Counted from the stretch's first letter, positions 16,782 to 27,388 are shown. The stretch is 64,000 bases of DNA from Ensifer sp. LC11 (GCF_001695835.1 NZ_MBSO01000002.1:1-64000); one strand, 5' to 3'. Numbers and translations are program-made. Notes: generated from the letters alone by a model not told the origin.

Positions 16782-17465
16782 TCAGCTTTCAAGCGAGTAA
16801 CCGGCGCCACGAACGGTGCGAATGACATCCGGCATGTTCGAAAAGTTCAGCGCCTTGCGCAGGCGGCCGACATGCACGTCGACCGTGCGCTCATCGACAT
16901 AGATGTCATGCCCCCAGACTCCGTCCAGAAGCTGCGAGCGAGAGAAGACGCGGCCTGGAGAGGACATCAGGAACTCGAGCAGGCGGAACTCGGTCGGTCC
17001 GAGACGAACCTCGCGGCTGCGGCGATGGACGCGGTGGGTCTCGCGGTCGAGCTCGATATCGCCGCAACGCAGCAGCGTCGAGAGCACCTCGGGTTTCGCC
17101 CGGCGCAGCATCGCCTTGACGCGCGCCATCAGCTCCGGCGTCGAGAAGGGCTTGACCACATAGTCGTCGGCGCCTGTCGCCAGCCCGCGAACGCGCTCGC
17201 TTTCCTCGCCGCGCGCCGTCAGCATGATGATCGGCAAACGTTCCGTCTCCGGACGCTGGCGCAGCCTGCGGCAAAGTTCGATGCCGGAAACGCCCGGCAG
17301 CATCCAGTCGAGGATCAAGAGGTCGGGCAGGCGTTCCTGCAGCCGGATCTCCGCCTCGTCGCCCCTGAGGATCGTATCGACGTCGAAGCCCTCGGCTTCG
17401 AGATTGTAACGCAGCAGGACGCTCAGCGCCTCTTCGTCTTCGACTACGGCGATTTTTGGCAGCAT
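16782..17465 (-). CDS. phoB: Phosphate-regulon response regulator PhoB
   Basis: A 227-aa OmpR/PhoB-type regulator. The receiver domain has ED at residues 9-10 and the phosphorylated Asp53 (LLILDWMLPGVSG); the C-terminal winged helix ends in DERTVDVHVGRLRKALN...IRTVRGAGYSLE. Under phosphate limitation PhoR phosphorylates it, and it binds Pho boxes such as the one before pstS. It is the last gene of the minus-strand phoR-pstSCAB-phoU-phoB cluster, 199 bases after phoU, and may also have its own promoter. Confidence 0.95.
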   Translation of the reverse strand: MLPKIAVVEDEEALSVLLRYNLEAEGFDVDTILRGDEAEIRLQERLPDLLILDWMLPGVSGIELCRRLRQRPETERLPIIMLTARGEESERVRGLATGADDYVVKPFSTPELMARVKAMLRRAKPEVLSTLLRCGDIELDRETHRVHRRSREVRLGPTEFRLLEFLMSSPGRVFSRSQLLDGVWGHDIYVDERTVDVHVGRLRKALNFSNMPDVIRTVRGAGYSLES

Positions 17466-17531
17466 GAGGTAACGTCTCCTTACCGCGGGCGCCGTCGGTC
17501 CCTAGACCATCAAGGCGCTCAGACACTCTAA

Positions 17532-17586
17532 ATCTGGAGCACAGCCGCCGTTTTCAAAGGCGGTGCGAAAGCCGCTTGCTCCAGAT
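17532..17586. repeat. Nested palindrome between phoU and phoB
   Basis: Outer arms ATCTGGAGCA and TGCTCCAGAT (10 bp, perfect) enclose GCCGCC / GGCGGT around a TTTTCAAA loop. It could be a mobile REP-like element, or an RNA processing or partial termination site that lowers phoB relative to upstream genes. Confidence 0.55.
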
Positions 17587-17664
17587 ACAGGAATTCGGGG
17601 CCGCGACCGAAGCCGCGACCAGATGGCATTCAAAAGGCATGCATTCGGGTGCCGCGTGCGGCGC

Positions 17665-18375
17665 TCAGTCGTTGACCGAGCCCAACGTCGACGTATTGTC
17701 ATCCTTCGGGCGCTCGCCTTCCGGCTGGGCGCCCGTCGCCATGTAGTAGATCGTCTCGGCGATATTGGTCGCGTGGTCGCCGATACGCTCGATGTTCTTG
17801 GCGCAGAACAGAAGATGCGTGCAGGGCGTGATGTTGCGCGGATCTTCCATCATGTAGGTCAAAAGCTCGCGGAACAGCGAGGTGTAGATCGCATCAATCT
17901 CCTCGTCACGCTCGCGGATGCTGTTGGCCTTTTCCGGAGAGCGCGAGGCGTAGACGTCGAGAACTTCCTTGAGCTGCACCAGGGCCAGTTCCGCGAGGTG
18001 CTCGAGGCCACGGGCGAGCTTGCGCGGGATGCCGGAGCCGGCGACGGCGATCACGCGCTTGGCAGTGTTCTTGCCCAGGTCGCCGACGCGCTCCAGGTCG
18101 GAGGCGATGCGGATCGACCCCATGATCTCGCGAAGGTCGGCGGCGACCGGCTGGCGCTTGGCGATCGTGACGATCGCCTTCTCGCCGATCTGCCGCTCGG
18201 CATCATCGAGAACGGTGTCGTCCGAAATCACCTTCTGTGCCAGGGCCAGGTCGGAATTGACCAGGGCGCGAACGGACTCGGCGACCATCTGTTCGGCGAG
18301 ACCGCCCATCTCCGAGATGCGGCGCGTCAGGTACTTCAGTTCTTCGTCATAGGCGGACATGATGTGCATGGACAT
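17665..18375 (-). CDS. phoU: Phosphate transport regulator PhoU
   Basis: A 236-aa all-helical protein with two PhoU repeats (YDEELKYLTRRISEMGGLAEQMV... and LERVGDLGKNTAKR... / IERIGDHATNIAETIYYM). The E/D-R-x-G-D-x-x-x-N motifs bind metal. PhoU links the Pst transporter to PhoR and keeps PhoB inactive when phosphate is ample. It starts 53 bases after pstB. An internal ATG at 18360 is possible, but AAGGA stands about 9 bases before the chosen one. Confidence 0.94.
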   Translation of the reverse strand: MSMHIMSAYDEELKYLTRRISEMGGLAEQMVAESVRALVNSDLALAQKVISDDTVLDDAERQIGEKAIVTIAKRQPVAADLREIMGSIRIASDLERVGDLGKNTAKRVIAVAGSGIPRKLARGLEHLAELALVQLKEVLDVYASRSPEKANSIRERDEEIDAIYTSLFRELLTYMMEDPRNITPCTHLLFCAKNIERIGDHATNIAETIYYMATGAQPEGERPKDDNTSTLGSVND

Positions 18376-18428
18376 GATCGTCGATCCTTACGGGCGCTTT
18401 CCAGTTGCTGTCGGAGCTTTATTCGGCC

Positions 18429-19244
18429 TCAGCCGAAGCGGCCCATGATGTAATCCTGGGTGCGCTGGTCATCCGGATTGGTGAACATCTTGTCGGTGTC
18501 GTTCTCCTCGACGAGGTTGCCGAGGTGGAACATGGCGGTGCGCTGCGAAACGCGAGCTGCCTGCTGCATCGAATGGGTCACGATGACGATCGTGAAGTTG
18601 GTCCGCAGCTCGTGGATCAGCTCCTCGACCTTGGCGGTCGCGATCGGGTCGAGTGCCGAACAGGGCTCGTCCATCAGGATCACTTCCGGGCTGACGGCAA
18701 CGGCACGGGCGATGCACAGGCGCTGCTGCTGACCACCGGAAAGGCCGGTGCCCGGCTCGTGCAGGCGATCCTTCACCTCGTTCCACAGACCGGCCTTGTG
18801 CAGGCTGGTTTCGACGACCTCGTCAAAGTCTGCCTTGGTGCGGGCAAGCCCGTGGATGCGCGGGCCATAGGCGACGTTGTCATAGATCGACTTCGGGAAC
18901 GGGTTCGGCTTCTGGAACACCATGCCGACGCGGGCGCGCAGTTCGACGACGTCGATGGTCGGATCGTAGATGTCGTCCTCGTCGAGCGTGATCTTGCCGG
19001 TGACGCGGCAGTTCTCGATCGTGTCGTTCATGCGGTTCAGCGTGCGCAGGAAGGTCGACTTGCCGCAGCCCGACGGACCGATCAGCGCCGTGACCGTGTT
19101 CTCGCGGATGTTGAGGTTGACGTCGAAAAGCGCACGCTTCTCGCCGTAGTAGACCGACACATCCTTGCCGATCATCTTGAAGGGAACCGTGTTCATTTTC
19201 TGATCCAAGGCTTTCTCGACGGCTGCTTCTGACATGATGTTCAT
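18429..19244 (-). CDS. pstB: Phosphate ABC transporter ATP-binding protein PstB
   Basis: A 271-aa ABC ATPase with Walker [11 protein letters not shown] loop, signature [14 protein letters not shown] and Walker [14 protein letters not shown], the last being the PstB form. It powers phosphate import by PstSCA. The ATG at 19244 follows GAGG and is 13 bases after the pstA stop; longer starts overlap pstA. Confidence 0.95.
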   Translation of the reverse strand: MNIMSEAAVEKALDQKMNTVPFKMIGKDVSVYYGEKRALFDVNLNIRENTVTALIGPSGCGKSTFLRTLNRMNDTIENCRVTGKITLDEDDIYDPTIDVVELRARVGMVFQKPNPFPKSIYDNVAYGPRIHGLARTKADFDEVVETSLHKAGLWNEVKDRLHEPGTGLSGGQQQRLCIARAVAVSPEVILMDEPCSALDPIATAKVEELIHELRTNFTIVIVTHSMQQAARVSQRTAMFHLGNLVEENDTDKMFTNPDDQRTQDYIMGRFG

Positions 19245-19257
19245 AGTAATTACCTCA

Positions 19258-20580
19258 CTACCAACGGCGCTCAAAGCGACGTCGCAACAGAATGGCGCCA
19301 AGGTTCATGACGACGAGGAAGATGAGAAGAATGATAATCGCGCCGGAGGTGCGTTCGACGAAGGCGCGTTCCGCTTCGTTGGCCCACATGTAGATCTGCA
19401 CCGGCAGCGCAGTCGACGGTTCCATCGGAGAACCGGGATAGTCGACGACGAAGGCGACCATGCCGATCAACAGCAGCGGCGCGGTCTCGCCAAGCGCATG
19501 GGCAAGACCGATGATCGTGCCGGTCAGGATCCCCGGCATCGCCAGCGGCAGCACGTGGTGGAAGATGGTCTGCATCTTCGACGCACCAAGACCGAGGGCT
19601 GCCGAGCGGATCGACGGCGGCACCGCCTTCAACGCCGCACGGGTGGCGATGATGATCGTCGGCAAGGTCATCAGCGTCAGCACGAAACCACCGACGACGG
19701 CTGCCGAACGCGGCATGCCGGCAAAGTTGATGAAGACGGCGAGGCCCAGCAGGCCGTAGACAATCGACGGAACGGCCGCGAGATTGTTGATGTTGACCTC
19801 GATCAGGTCGGTGAGCCGGTTCTTCGGCGCGAACTCTTCGAGGTAAATCGAGGCAGCGACACCGATCGGCAGCGACAGCACGAGCACGATCAGCATCATG
19901 TAGAACGAGCCGAGGGCGGCAACGCCGACGCCCGCCGCTTCAGGACGGCTGGAAGCACCGAAGGTGAAGATGCCGGTATTGAAGCTCTTCTTGAGGACGC
20001 CGGCCTCAGCAAGCTGGTTCATCCAGGTGACCTGCTGATCCTTGACCTTGCGCTTGCTCTCTTCGACCCTGAGGTCGATCTGACCCTTATTAGCCGAGTC
20101 GATGTTGGCCTCGGCGAGCAGCGTGACCGGAACGGTCTTGCCGATGATCGACGGATCCGCCACGACCATGTCGCGCAGCAGCGTGCGGGAGCTCGCAGAG
20201 ACCATATCGGTCGCCTGCTTGACCTGCGGCCGCTTGCTCGCGTCGATGCCGAGCTGCTTGACGAGTGCGTCACGCACCAGGAGCGGATAGTTGGCGGTCT
20301 GCAGCACCTTGCCGTCGGTCGCGCGCTCCCCCTTGGGATCGATGACCTTTTCGGTAAATTCGATCGGCAGCGTAATCGTCGTCTGCTGGAACGCGGTGTA
20401 GCCGTTGGAGACAACGGTCCACAGCAAGAGCGCCAAAAAGAAGAGACCGGTGCTGATTGCGGCCATGCCATAGGCGCGGAACCGGCGCTCGGCGGCGTAG
20501 CGGCGCTTGATGCCGATATCGCGCTTGGCGGATTCGGGACGGGCGGAGATCCGGACGGTCGGGGAAGCGATGTCGGTCAT
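19258..20580 (-). CDS. pstA: Phosphate ABC transporter permease PstA
   Basis: A 440-aa inner-membrane permease. After one N-terminal helix (about residues 40-60) a long periplasmic segment of about 160 residues precedes the conserved BPD_transp_1 core ([44 protein letters not shown] and [24 protein letters not shown], the EAA loop). The long form is usual in alphaproteobacteria. Its first four bases overlap the end of pstC, so the two are translationally coupled. Confidence 0.94.
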   Translation of the reverse strand: MTDIASPTVRISARPESAKRDIGIKRRYAAERRFRAYGMAAISTGLFFLALLLWTVVSNGYTAFQQTTITLPIEFTEKVIDPKGERATDGKVLQTANYPLLVRDALVKQLGIDASKRPQVKQATDMVSASSRTLLRDMVVADPSIIGKTVPVTLLAEANIDSANKGQIDLRVEESKRKVKDQQVTWMNQLAEAGVLKKSFNTGIFTFGASSRPEAAGVGVAALGSFYMMLIVLVLSLPIGVAASIYLEEFAPKNRLTDLIEVNINNLAAVPSIVYGLLGLAVFINFAGMPRSAAVVGGFVLTLMTLPTIIIATRAALKAVPPSIRSAALGLGASKMQTIFHHVLPLAMPGILTGTIIGLAHALGETAPLLLIGMVAFVVDYPGSPMEPSTALPVQIYMWANEAERAFVERTSGAIIILLIFLVVMNLGAILLRRRFERRW

Positions 20581-22061
20581 TCGTACTGTTCCCGGTATTT
20601 GCGCACGATGTAGAGCGCGTAAATGTTGAGGCCGAGCGTGATGACAAAGAGCGTGATGCCCAATGCGAAGGCGACCAGCGTCTGCGGCGAGGTGAACTCG
20701 AGGTCGCCGGTCAACTGGTTGACGATCTTCACGGTGACCGTCGTCATCGGCTCGAAAGGATTGATCTGCATGCGGGCCGCGACACCGGCTGCCAGCACCA
20801 CGATCATCGTCTCTCCGACGGCACGGGATGCGGTCAGAAGCAGAGCGCCGACGATGCCCGGCAATGCGGCGGGAAGGATGACCTTCTTGACCGTTTCCGA
20901 GCGGGTGGCGCCGAGCCCCAACGACCCATCGCGCAGTGCACGCGGCACCTGGGTGATGATGTCGTCAGACAGAGACGACACGAACGGGATCAGCATGATG
21001 CCCATAACAATGCCGGCCGTGACCACGCTCTGCGCCTGGATGAAGTTCTGATAGTTGCCGGTGACGAGACCGTTCAACTGAGCTGAAATATCGCGCAGGA
21101 ACGGGCCGACGGTCACGAGCGCGAAGAAACCGTAGACGATCGTCGGGATGCCGGCGAGCACCTCGAGCAGCGGCTTTGCGGTCGAGCGCAGCCGCGGGCT
21201 GGCATATTCGGCCATGTAGATGGCTGCGAAAAGCCCGATCGGCACGGCGAAGAGCATGGCGACGAAGGCGATGTAGAGCGTGCCGGCAAGAAGCGGGATC
21301 AGGCCGAACTGGCCGGAAGCGCCACCGCTGCCGGCAGCCGCGAAGCGCGGATCCCAGACCGTGCCGAAGAAGAACTCGAACGGCGATACCATGGTGAAGA
21401 AGCGGCCCGCTTCCGACAACATCGAAGTGACGATGCCCACCGTCGTCAGGATGGCGATGGAAGACGCGACGATCAGCGAGCCGAGGATGACGCGCTCGAC
21501 CTGGTTGCGGGCGCGAAAGCGCGCAGCGACGTTGCGGATGGCATAGATGCCGCCGACGACAGCGATCAACAGAACGACCGCGCTCATCAGCCAGCGGTTG
21601 GTCACGGTCATCGTGTTGAAATGCTGGGCGGCGGCGATCATGTACGGTTCGCCTTCGCCAGCAAGGGCAACGCCCTTGGCGGCGAGCGTCGAGCGCAGAT
21701 TGGCGGCACCGCTTTCGAGCGCCGCGACTTCCTCGCCGCTGAGGCGCAGCAGGCCACCGGCAACGGACTTGACCTGACCAAGCGCGAGCTGGAGGGAGGC
21801 AGCCCCCTGGCTCTGAACCGTATCGGGCAGAGCGGCTCGCGTGCTGCTATCGATATAAATGGGCGCCGCGATCAACCAGGTGCCAAGCACGAGCGCCGCC
21901 GGCAGCATCGCCCAGATGGCGACGTAGCTACCGTGGTAGCCCGGCAACGAATGAAGGTTGGAGAGCTTGCCGCCAGCCAGCGCGAGTGAGCGCGAACGGC
22001 CGGAAAAATAGGCAATGAAACCAATAACAACAATTAACAAAAGAAGGAGCGAAGTACTCAT
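20577..22061 (-). CDS. pstC: Phosphate ABC transporter permease PstC
   Basis: A 494-aa inner-membrane permease, longer than E. coli PstC because of an N-terminal region with extra helices and a periplasmic insert (about residues 70-150). The transport core is clear: LFAVPIGLFAAIYMAEYASPRLR, LEVLAGIPTIVYGFFAL, and the EAA loop LGATRSETVKKVILPAALPGI. It pairs with PstA to form the phosphate channel. It lies 97 bases after pstS. Confidence 0.94.
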   Translation of the reverse strand: MSTSLLLLLIVVIGFIAYFSGRSRSLALAGGKLSNLHSLPGYHGSYVAIWAMLPAALVLGTWLIAAPIYIDSSTRAALPDTVQSQGAASLQLALGQVKSVAGGLLRLSGEEVAALESGAANLRSTLAAKGVALAGEGEPYMIAAAQHFNTMTVTNRWLMSAVVLLIAVVGGIYAIRNVAARFRARNQVERVILGSLIVASSIAILTTVGIVTSMLSEAGRFFTMVSPFEFFFGTVWDPRFAAAGSGGASGQFGLIPLLAGTLYIAFVAMLFAVPIGLFAAIYMAEYASPRLRSTAKPLLEVLAGIPTIVYGFFALVTVGPFLRDISAQLNGLVTGNYQNFIQAQSVVTAGIVMGIMLIPFVSSLSDDIITQVPRALRDGSLGLGATRSETVKKVILPAALPGIVGALLLTASRAVGETMIVVLAAGVAARMQINPFEPMTTVTVKIVNQLTGDLEFTSPQTLVAFALGITLFVITLGLNIYALYIVRKYREQYE

Positions 22062-22158
22062 TTAGCACGTCTCCCCGGCATCGCTCGTCATGGCCGCCGG
22101 CAAAATCGAATGAAGGCATGCCCCGGCGCGAGCGATCTCGCGCCGGGACTTGTCATTA

Positions 22159-23193
22159 TCAGAGCATGTTGCCGGCGGTGAAAGCCTTGCGAACTTCTTC
22201 GCGCTCAGCGTCCGGAGCAGCAACCAGGCCGTATTCGGCAAGCGGGCTGTCGGGGCCGATCATCTGGTCGTCGAGGAAGAACTCAACATATTCCTTGAGG
22301 CCCGGGATAACGCCGAGGTGAGCCTTCTTCACGTAGAAGAACAGCGGGCGGGAAACCGGGTACTCGCCGGAAGCGATCGTTTCGGTCGACGGAACGATGC
22401 CGTTGACGGTTGCGACCTTCAGCTTGTCGGCATTGTTTTCATAGAAAGACAGACCGAAGACGCCGATGCCGTTCTTGTTGGCAGCGATACGAGCGAGCGT
22501 TTCGGTGTAGTCGCCGTCGATGTCGACGGCCAGGCCGTCCTTACGAACCGCAACGCACTTGCTGTGCTGCTGCTTTTCATCGGCAACGGCAGCCTTGATG
22601 ACGTCAACGGCGCCAGCCGCCTTGCAGCCTGCTGCGAGGATCTTCTCTTCGAAGACTTCGCGGGTGCCGTGCTTTTCGCCCGGGATGTAGGCGGCGATTT
22701 CGACAGCCGGAAGCGCGGCGTTGACTTCCGACCACTTCTTGTAGGGGTTGGCGACGAGCTTGCCGTCGACGACGACTTCGGCGGCCAGAGCCATGTAGAG
22801 ATCGACAGGCTTCAGGGCGAGGTCGGCATTGCCGGCATCGGTCGCGAAGACGATGCCGTCATAACCGATCTTGATTTCCTGGATTTCGGTGACGCCAGCG
22901 GCCTTGCAGGCCTCGACTTCGCTGTCCTTGATCTTGCGCGAGGAGTTGGCGATGTCGATGGTATCAGGGCCAACGCCCTTGCAGAATTCCTTCAGGCCGG
23001 CAGACGAACCGCCGGATTCGACGACCGGGGTCTTGAAGTCGGGGAAGGTCTCGCCGAACGTCTCGGCGACGATCTTGGCGTAGGGAAGAACGGTCGAGGA
23101 GCCAGCGACCTGAACTTGGTCGCGCGCGGCGGCGGCGCCGGCAAAAGCGACGGACGCGACGAGAGCCGCAACAGTGAGTTTAAGAGCTTTCAT
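22159..23193 (-). CDS. pstS: Periplasmic phosphate-binding protein PstS
   Basis: A 344-aa protein with a signal peptide (MKALKLTVAALVASVAFAGAAAA) and the phosphate-binding pattern VAGSSTVLPYAKIVAETF, ESGGSSAGLKEFC and SSRKIKDSE, which supply the main-chain and Ser/Thr ligands. It captures phosphate for PstCAB. A Pho box lies about 100 bases upstream, so it is the PhoB-induced head of the pst operon. Confidence 0.95.
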   Translation of the reverse strand: MKALKLTVAALVASVAFAGAAAARDQVQVAGSSTVLPYAKIVAETFGETFPDFKTPVVESGGSSAGLKEFCKGVGPDTIDIANSSRKIKDSEVEACKAAGVTEIQEIKIGYDGIVFATDAGNADLALKPVDLYMALAAEVVVDGKLVANPYKKWSEVNAALPAVEIAAYIPGEKHGTREVFEEKILAAGCKAAGAVDVIKAAVADEKQQHSKCVAVRKDGLAVDIDGDYTETLARIAANKNGIGVFGLSFYENNADKLKVATVNGIVPSTETIASGEYPVSRPLFFYVKKAHLGVIPGLKEYVEFFLDDQMIGPDSPLAEYGLVAAPDAEREEVRKAFTAGNML

Positions 23194-23298
23194 AAAAGTT
23201 CTCCCGGAATGGGCTTGTGTTGGTGTGCGCCAAGCGTTGCAGCGCTCTTCGCCGTTTCATCGGCTGCCCCTAGTTAGCCGCCGATGGCCACACCTTTT

Positions 23299-23327
23299 AT
23301 GTCAGTTTGACGAAACATTTATGACAG
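23299..23327 (-). promoter_or_regulatory. Pho box before pstS
   Basis: On the minus strand CTGTCAT-AAAT-GTTTCGT-CAAA-CTGACAT shows three 7-base units spaced 11 bases apart, as in PhoB sites. A fourth, weaker unit (AATGACA-TGAG) precedes it. It lies in the phoR-pstS gap, about 105 bases before pstS. Confidence 0.85.
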
Positions 23328-23388
23328 CTCATGTCATTGAAAATGCTAATCAAAAATGAACGCACCTAAGTTTTCCAGAGCCAATATG

Positions 23389-24702
23389 TCAAAAGCGAAC
23401 CGTAAAAGTCGTACCTTTTCCCACCTCGGAATGGATGAGGAGCCGGGCGCGGTGCCGGGTGAGGATGTGCTTGACGATCGCAAGGCCCAACCCGGTCCCC
23501 TTCTTTGAGCGGCTGGCCTCGACATTCACCCGGTAAAACCGCTCGGTGATACGCGGCACGTGCTCGGCCGGGATGCCAGGCCCATAGTCCCTCACGATCA
23601 CTTCGGCCTCCGCTCCACCGCCACCGCGCAAGGCTACATCAACCCTCTTGCCTTCCTGTCCGTATTTGCACGCGTTCTCGATCAAGTTCTCGAAGACCTC
23701 GATAAGCTCGTCGCGATCGCCCTGCACGACCACAGGCTTGTCCGGCACCACGAGCGAGACCGTGACGTCGAGATCCTTTGCAAGCGGCAGCAGGCTGTCG
23801 CGGACATGTCCGAGCAGCGGGGCGAGATCGACCGGGTCATCAGGTGCGATATGCGAACGCAACTCCAGCCGCGACAGAGACAGGAGATCATCGACGAGTC
23901 GGCTCATGCGGGTGGCCTGCTCATGCATGATGACGAAGAATTTTTCCTGCGCCTTCAGGTCGTTGCGCGCCGGCCCCTGCAGGGTCTCGATGAAGCCGCG
24001 CAGCGAGGCCAGCGGCGTGCGCAGCTCGTGGCTGGCATTAGCGACAAAGTCCGAGCGCATGCGGTCGATGCGGCGCGCCTGCGAGATATCCCGATAGGTG
24101 ATCAGGAAAATGCGTCGCGTCGGCCCATCGCCGCCGATTTCGGCGGGCGCGACGCGCACGACATAAACGGCGTCCGACGGCAATCGTTCGGTATGCTCAA
24201 TCTGATTGGCCTTCCCTGTCGCCATCGTCTCGCGGACCATGTCGAGGATGCCGGGCGAACGCACCCTTGCTGCCAGATAGGTATTGGGCGGAATGGTTCC
24301 GAAGGCTTTTTCGGCGGCGATATTCTGAAAAACCACGGTCTCGTCGGCGGCCACCACCAGGACCGGCATGTCGAGCGCGTTCAGCGCGGGCACGAGCGGG
24401 TCGCTTGCCGGCCCCGTCGCCACCACGGTCTTGGCCGGGTTCAATATGACCGAAGCCGGGGCGGTGCGATTGAGCAGGGCTGCAACCAGAACGATCCAGA
24501 AAGGCAGGACAATGAGGAAGTGTATGCCGGCGAAGGTCGCAAGGATCGCCAACAGCAGGGTGAGGCTCAGCAACCAGCGTTCTGCCTTCAGTCGCGGCAC
24601 CAGGTCCCGCCAGAACGCCTTCGTACCGTCCACCTCGACATCCTCATGAATCACTTTGTCTTCCTCCCGAACCAAAATGGTCGAGAAATAGCGATCCTTC
24701 AT
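23389..24702 (-). CDS. phoR: Phosphate-regulon sensor histidine kinase PhoR
   Basis: A 437-aa sensor with two adjacent membrane helices (about residues 42-78), a PAS domain (about 108-205, LPSDAVYVVRVAPAEIG), HisKA with phospho-acceptor His225 (NASHELRTPLASLRG), and the ATPase domain (N box, GPGIP, GTGLGLAIVKHIL). There is no large periplasmic sensor, which is typical for PhoR acting with PstSCAB-PhoU. The start at 24702 gives the known N-terminus; upstream in-frame residues overlap the divergent ppk2 leader and are rejected. It is followed by pstS. Confidence 0.93.
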   Translation of the reverse strand: MKDRYFSTILVREEDKVIHEDVEVDGTKAFWRDLVPRLKAERWLLSLTLLLAILATFAGIHFLIVLPFWIVLVAALLNRTAPASVILNPAKTVVATGPASDPLVPALNALDMPVLVVAADETVVFQNIAAEKAFGTIPPNTYLAARVRSPGILDMVRETMATGKANQIEHTERLPSDAVYVVRVAPAEIGGDGPTRRIFLITYRDISQARRIDRMRSDFVANASHELRTPLASLRGFIETLQGPARNDLKAQEKFFVIMHEQATRMSRLVDDLLSLSRLELRSHIAPDDPVDLAPLLGHVRDSLLPLAKDLDVTVSLVVPDKPVVVQGDRDELIEVFENLIENACKYGQEGKRVDVALRGGGGAEAEVIVRDYGPGIPAEHVPRITERFYRVNVEASRSKKGTGLGLAIVKHILTRHRARLLIHSEVGKGTTFTVRF

Positions 24703-24886
24703 GACATGATTTTCACGACCGACTTGAATCCGCAATGCAATTGTGGCCTCCTCCAAAGAAATCGGGCCTTGGACGCCGCGCGCTTTACGCGGTGCGAACC
24801 GGCCCGGGACCTTTGAAAACGCGCAGGATCCTCCGACGATCGAAGCCGGTTTTCGGACCCGTGCGCCAAGCCGGAAGGGCGAGCAC

Positions 24887-25774
24887 ATGGCGTCATCGGA
24901 GAAGATCGAAAGCCACGCGGTGGAACTTGAGATCGGCGGCAAGAGCCGCGTTTTCGACATCGACAATCCCGAGTTGCCGAAGTGGATCGATGACGAGGCC
25001 TTCTCCTCCGACGACTATCCCTACAAGAAGAAGCTCGACGAGGAGGAATATCTGGAAACGCTGGAAGCGCTTCAGGTCGAGCTCGTCAAGGTCCAGCTCT
25101 GGCAGCAGAAGACCGGAAAACGCATGATGGCGCTGTTCGAGGGGCGTGACGCCGCCGGAAAGGGCGGTGCGATCCACGCGACCATGGGCAACCTCAACCC
25201 CCGCTGGGCGCGCATCGTGGCGCTGACCAAGCCGACCGAAACCGAGCGTGGACAATGGTATTTCCAACGCTATGTCGCGACCATGCCGACAGCCGGAGAG
25301 TTCGTGCTGTTCGATCGTTCCTGGTACAACCGGGCCGGCGTCGAGCCGGTCATGGGCTTCTGCACGCCCGAGCAGCACAAGCAGTTCCTGAAGCAGGTGC
25401 CGCGCTTCGAGAAGATGATCGTGCATGAGGACATCCAGTTCTTTAAATTCTGGATCAACATCGGCCGCGAAATGCAGCTCAAGCGCTTCCACGACCGCCG
25501 TCACGACCCGCTGAAAATCTGGAAGCTGTCGCCGATGGACATTGCCGCGCTCAACAAGTGGGACGATTACACCGCCAAACGTGACGAGATGCTGAAGGCA
25601 ACCCACACGGACCATGCGCCGTGGACAGTGGTGCGCGGCAACGACAAACGCCGGGCGCGGATCAACCTGATCCGCCACATCCTCACTTCGCTCGACTACG
25701 AAGGCAAGGACAAGGGCGCCATTGGCGAGGTCGACGACAAGATCGTCGGCACCGGATCGGGCTTCCTGAAGTAG
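24887..25774 (+). CDS. ppk2: Polyphosphate kinase 2
   Basis: A 295-aa class I PPK2. The Walker A loop is GRDAAGKGG (residues 86-94), followed by the lid/Walker B block [17 protein letters not shown] and the C-terminal [16 protein letters not shown]. These enzymes transfer phosphate between polyphosphate and GDP or ADP. It is divergent from phoR, placing polyphosphate turnover beside the phosphate regulon. The ATG at 24887 has GGAAGGGCGAG upstream. I recall that the orthologue at this place in S. meliloti has been studied structurally; that is memory, not checked. Confidence 0.93.
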   Translation: MASSEKIESHAVELEIGGKSRVFDIDNPELPKWIDDEAFSSDDYPYKKKLDEEEYLETLEALQVELVKVQLWQQKTGKRMMALFEGRDAAGKGGAIHATMGNLNPRWARIVALTKPTETERGQWYFQRYVATMPTAGEFVLFDRSWYNRAGVEPVMGFCTPEQHKQFLKQVPRFEKMIVHEDIQFFKFWINIGREMQLKRFHDRRHDPLKIWKLSPMDIAALNKWDDYTAKRDEMLKATHTDHAPWTVVRGNDKRRARINLIRHILTSLDYEGKDKGAIGEVDDKIVGTGSGFLK

Positions 25775-25885
25775 CTGGGAGGTCGAAAATCATAAAGACG
25801 GAGCCTGTTGCGCGTCGATTGGCGGCAGGTTTCCAGACACCTGCCGCTTTCCCGAAGCGTCACAATCTTCCCTGGCGTGATCGAC

Positions 25886-27103
25886 CTATTGCCCCGGCAG
25901 AACGCGGATCGCATAGAGGCTGAGGCTTTTGCCCTCGCCGCTGATGTCACTGTTGATGACGATCTGGCCAGGCGAATTCGGCGCGAGGCTGCGGTCGAAG
26001 GTGATCTTGAACAGCATGTCGAGCCGCTCGTCGTGCACGGTGAAACGGTGGCGGCCGCATTCGCCAAGCGACGAGAAATTGCACTCGACCACAAACTCGG
26101 TGGTCTTGCCCGGTTGCGCCTGCACGGTCAGCGCCAGTGTCGAGGTTTTCCCCGAAAGCTCCGCCAGGACCGCAGCCGGAATCTCGATGGTGATGTCGCC
26201 TTCCGCCTCGGCAACGGACGAGGTCAGCTGGAGGCGCCGGCCGCCTTCGTCATCCAAGGGCTCGGCCTTTGCGCTTGTTCCGGGTACAACCGCTGCAGCT
26301 TTCTCAGGCGTAAAGACCTCCACCCAATCACCGGTGAAGCCTTGCTGCGCGCCGAGCGTCTGCAAGCCGGCCGCACCATCGAAATCTTCCGACGCCACCG
26401 ATGCCGGCGGGTTGGCAACGTTCGTGTCGCGTTCGGCGGCGGATTTCAGCAGATCGTTGGTTTGCACCCACCACACGGCGGCGCCCGCCGCGGCGGCGAG
26501 CGTGACGACGACCATGGTGAAGGACAGAAGACGGCTGCGCTTGCGGCGCCGCTTGCGACCGGTGTCTGCGCGGACTTCCGGCGCAGCACCGGCGGTTTCC
26601 GCGCTCTTCGTGGCGCTGTCGACGGCGGCACGCGTCGAGACGACCGGGCCGTCGCGATCAGCGCGCAGGCTACCGAGCCCGCCGTCGCCTGTCGCCTGGC
26701 GGGGGGCGTCGCCTGCAAATCCCGGCTCCCGGCGACCGGGCGCCGGCGCCTCTGGTTGAGGCTGCGCCTGAGACTGGGCGGGAGACTGGGCCGGAGACTG
26801 GACTTGCGGTTCGACACGCGGCTGCCCTGACCCACGCGAACGCGTGGCATCGCCGAGGCTGGCGACCGGCGGTGCTGGCTGGCGCGCCCTCAGGGCCGCC
26901 CTCTCCTCCGTTTCGATCGCATGGATGACGGCTTCAAGCCGATGGCGCTGCTGGGCGATGACGTTGACGTCCTCGATCCCCTGTTTCTGCAATCCCGCTT
27001 CGAGCGCCTGGCGGGCAGATTGGTAGATGCGCGCCCGCGTTTCCGCATTGGCGCGCTCGGAACGCTCAAGCGCATTTCTGATCGCAGTCTCAAGTCCGCT
27101 CAC
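25886..27103 (-). CDS. Conserved rhizobial membrane protein of unknown function
   Basis: A 405-aa protein. Residues 1-75 are helical and charged, possibly coiled coil (ALERSERANAETRARIYQSARQALE). Residues 76-180 are Pro/Gln/Ala-rich and disordered, with SPAQSPAQSQAQ-type repeats. A very basic stretch (GRKRRRKRSR, 182-191) precedes a single membrane helix (about 191-213). The rest is a predicted periplasmic beta-rich domain (DITIEIPAAVLAELSGKTSTLALTVQAQPGKTTEFVVECNF). No enzyme motif is seen. The topology suggests an envelope protein with its N-terminus in the cytoplasm. Confidence 0.75.
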   Translation of the reverse strand: MSGLETAIRNALERSERANAETRARIYQSARQALEAGLQKQGIEDVNVIAQQRHRLEAVIHAIETEERAALRARQPAPPVASLGDATRSRGSGQPRVEPQVQSPAQSPAQSQAQPQPEAPAPGRREPGFAGDAPRQATGDGGLGSLRADRDGPVVSTRAAVDSATKSAETAGAAPEVRADTGRKRRRKRSRLLSFTMVVVTLAAAAGAAVWWVQTNDLLKSAAERDTNVANPPASVASEDFDGAAGLQTLGAQQGFTGDWVEVFTPEKAAAVVPGTSAKAEPLDDEGGRRLQLTSSVAEAEGDITIEIPAAVLAELSGKTSTLALTVQAQPGKTTEFVVECNFSSLGECGRHRFTVHDERLDMLFKITFDRSLAPNSPGQIVINSDISGEGKSLSLYAIRVLPGQ

Positions 27104-27388
27104 ATCAAGTCCTTCTGTGTAGGCAGGGCTTTAGACCTGCCGGCGCGCCGCAGCTGATCGGTACTCCTCGACTTGTCCGCAAGGGCCTAACGGTTAAATC
27201 TGGAGGCACGCCGTTGGTTTTGTTAACAATTGCGTAACCGCTGCTTCGAGAATCCGCAAGCCCGACGACCACGTCGACCGGCCAAGGCCGGGGAAAACGC
27301 CGCGCCGCGTGAGGGATAGGCGAATGGGAGCCCGTAGCGCAGGCAGCCAAACCAGCACTTTGCAAGCGACCAACTTGCTGCTATTTGT

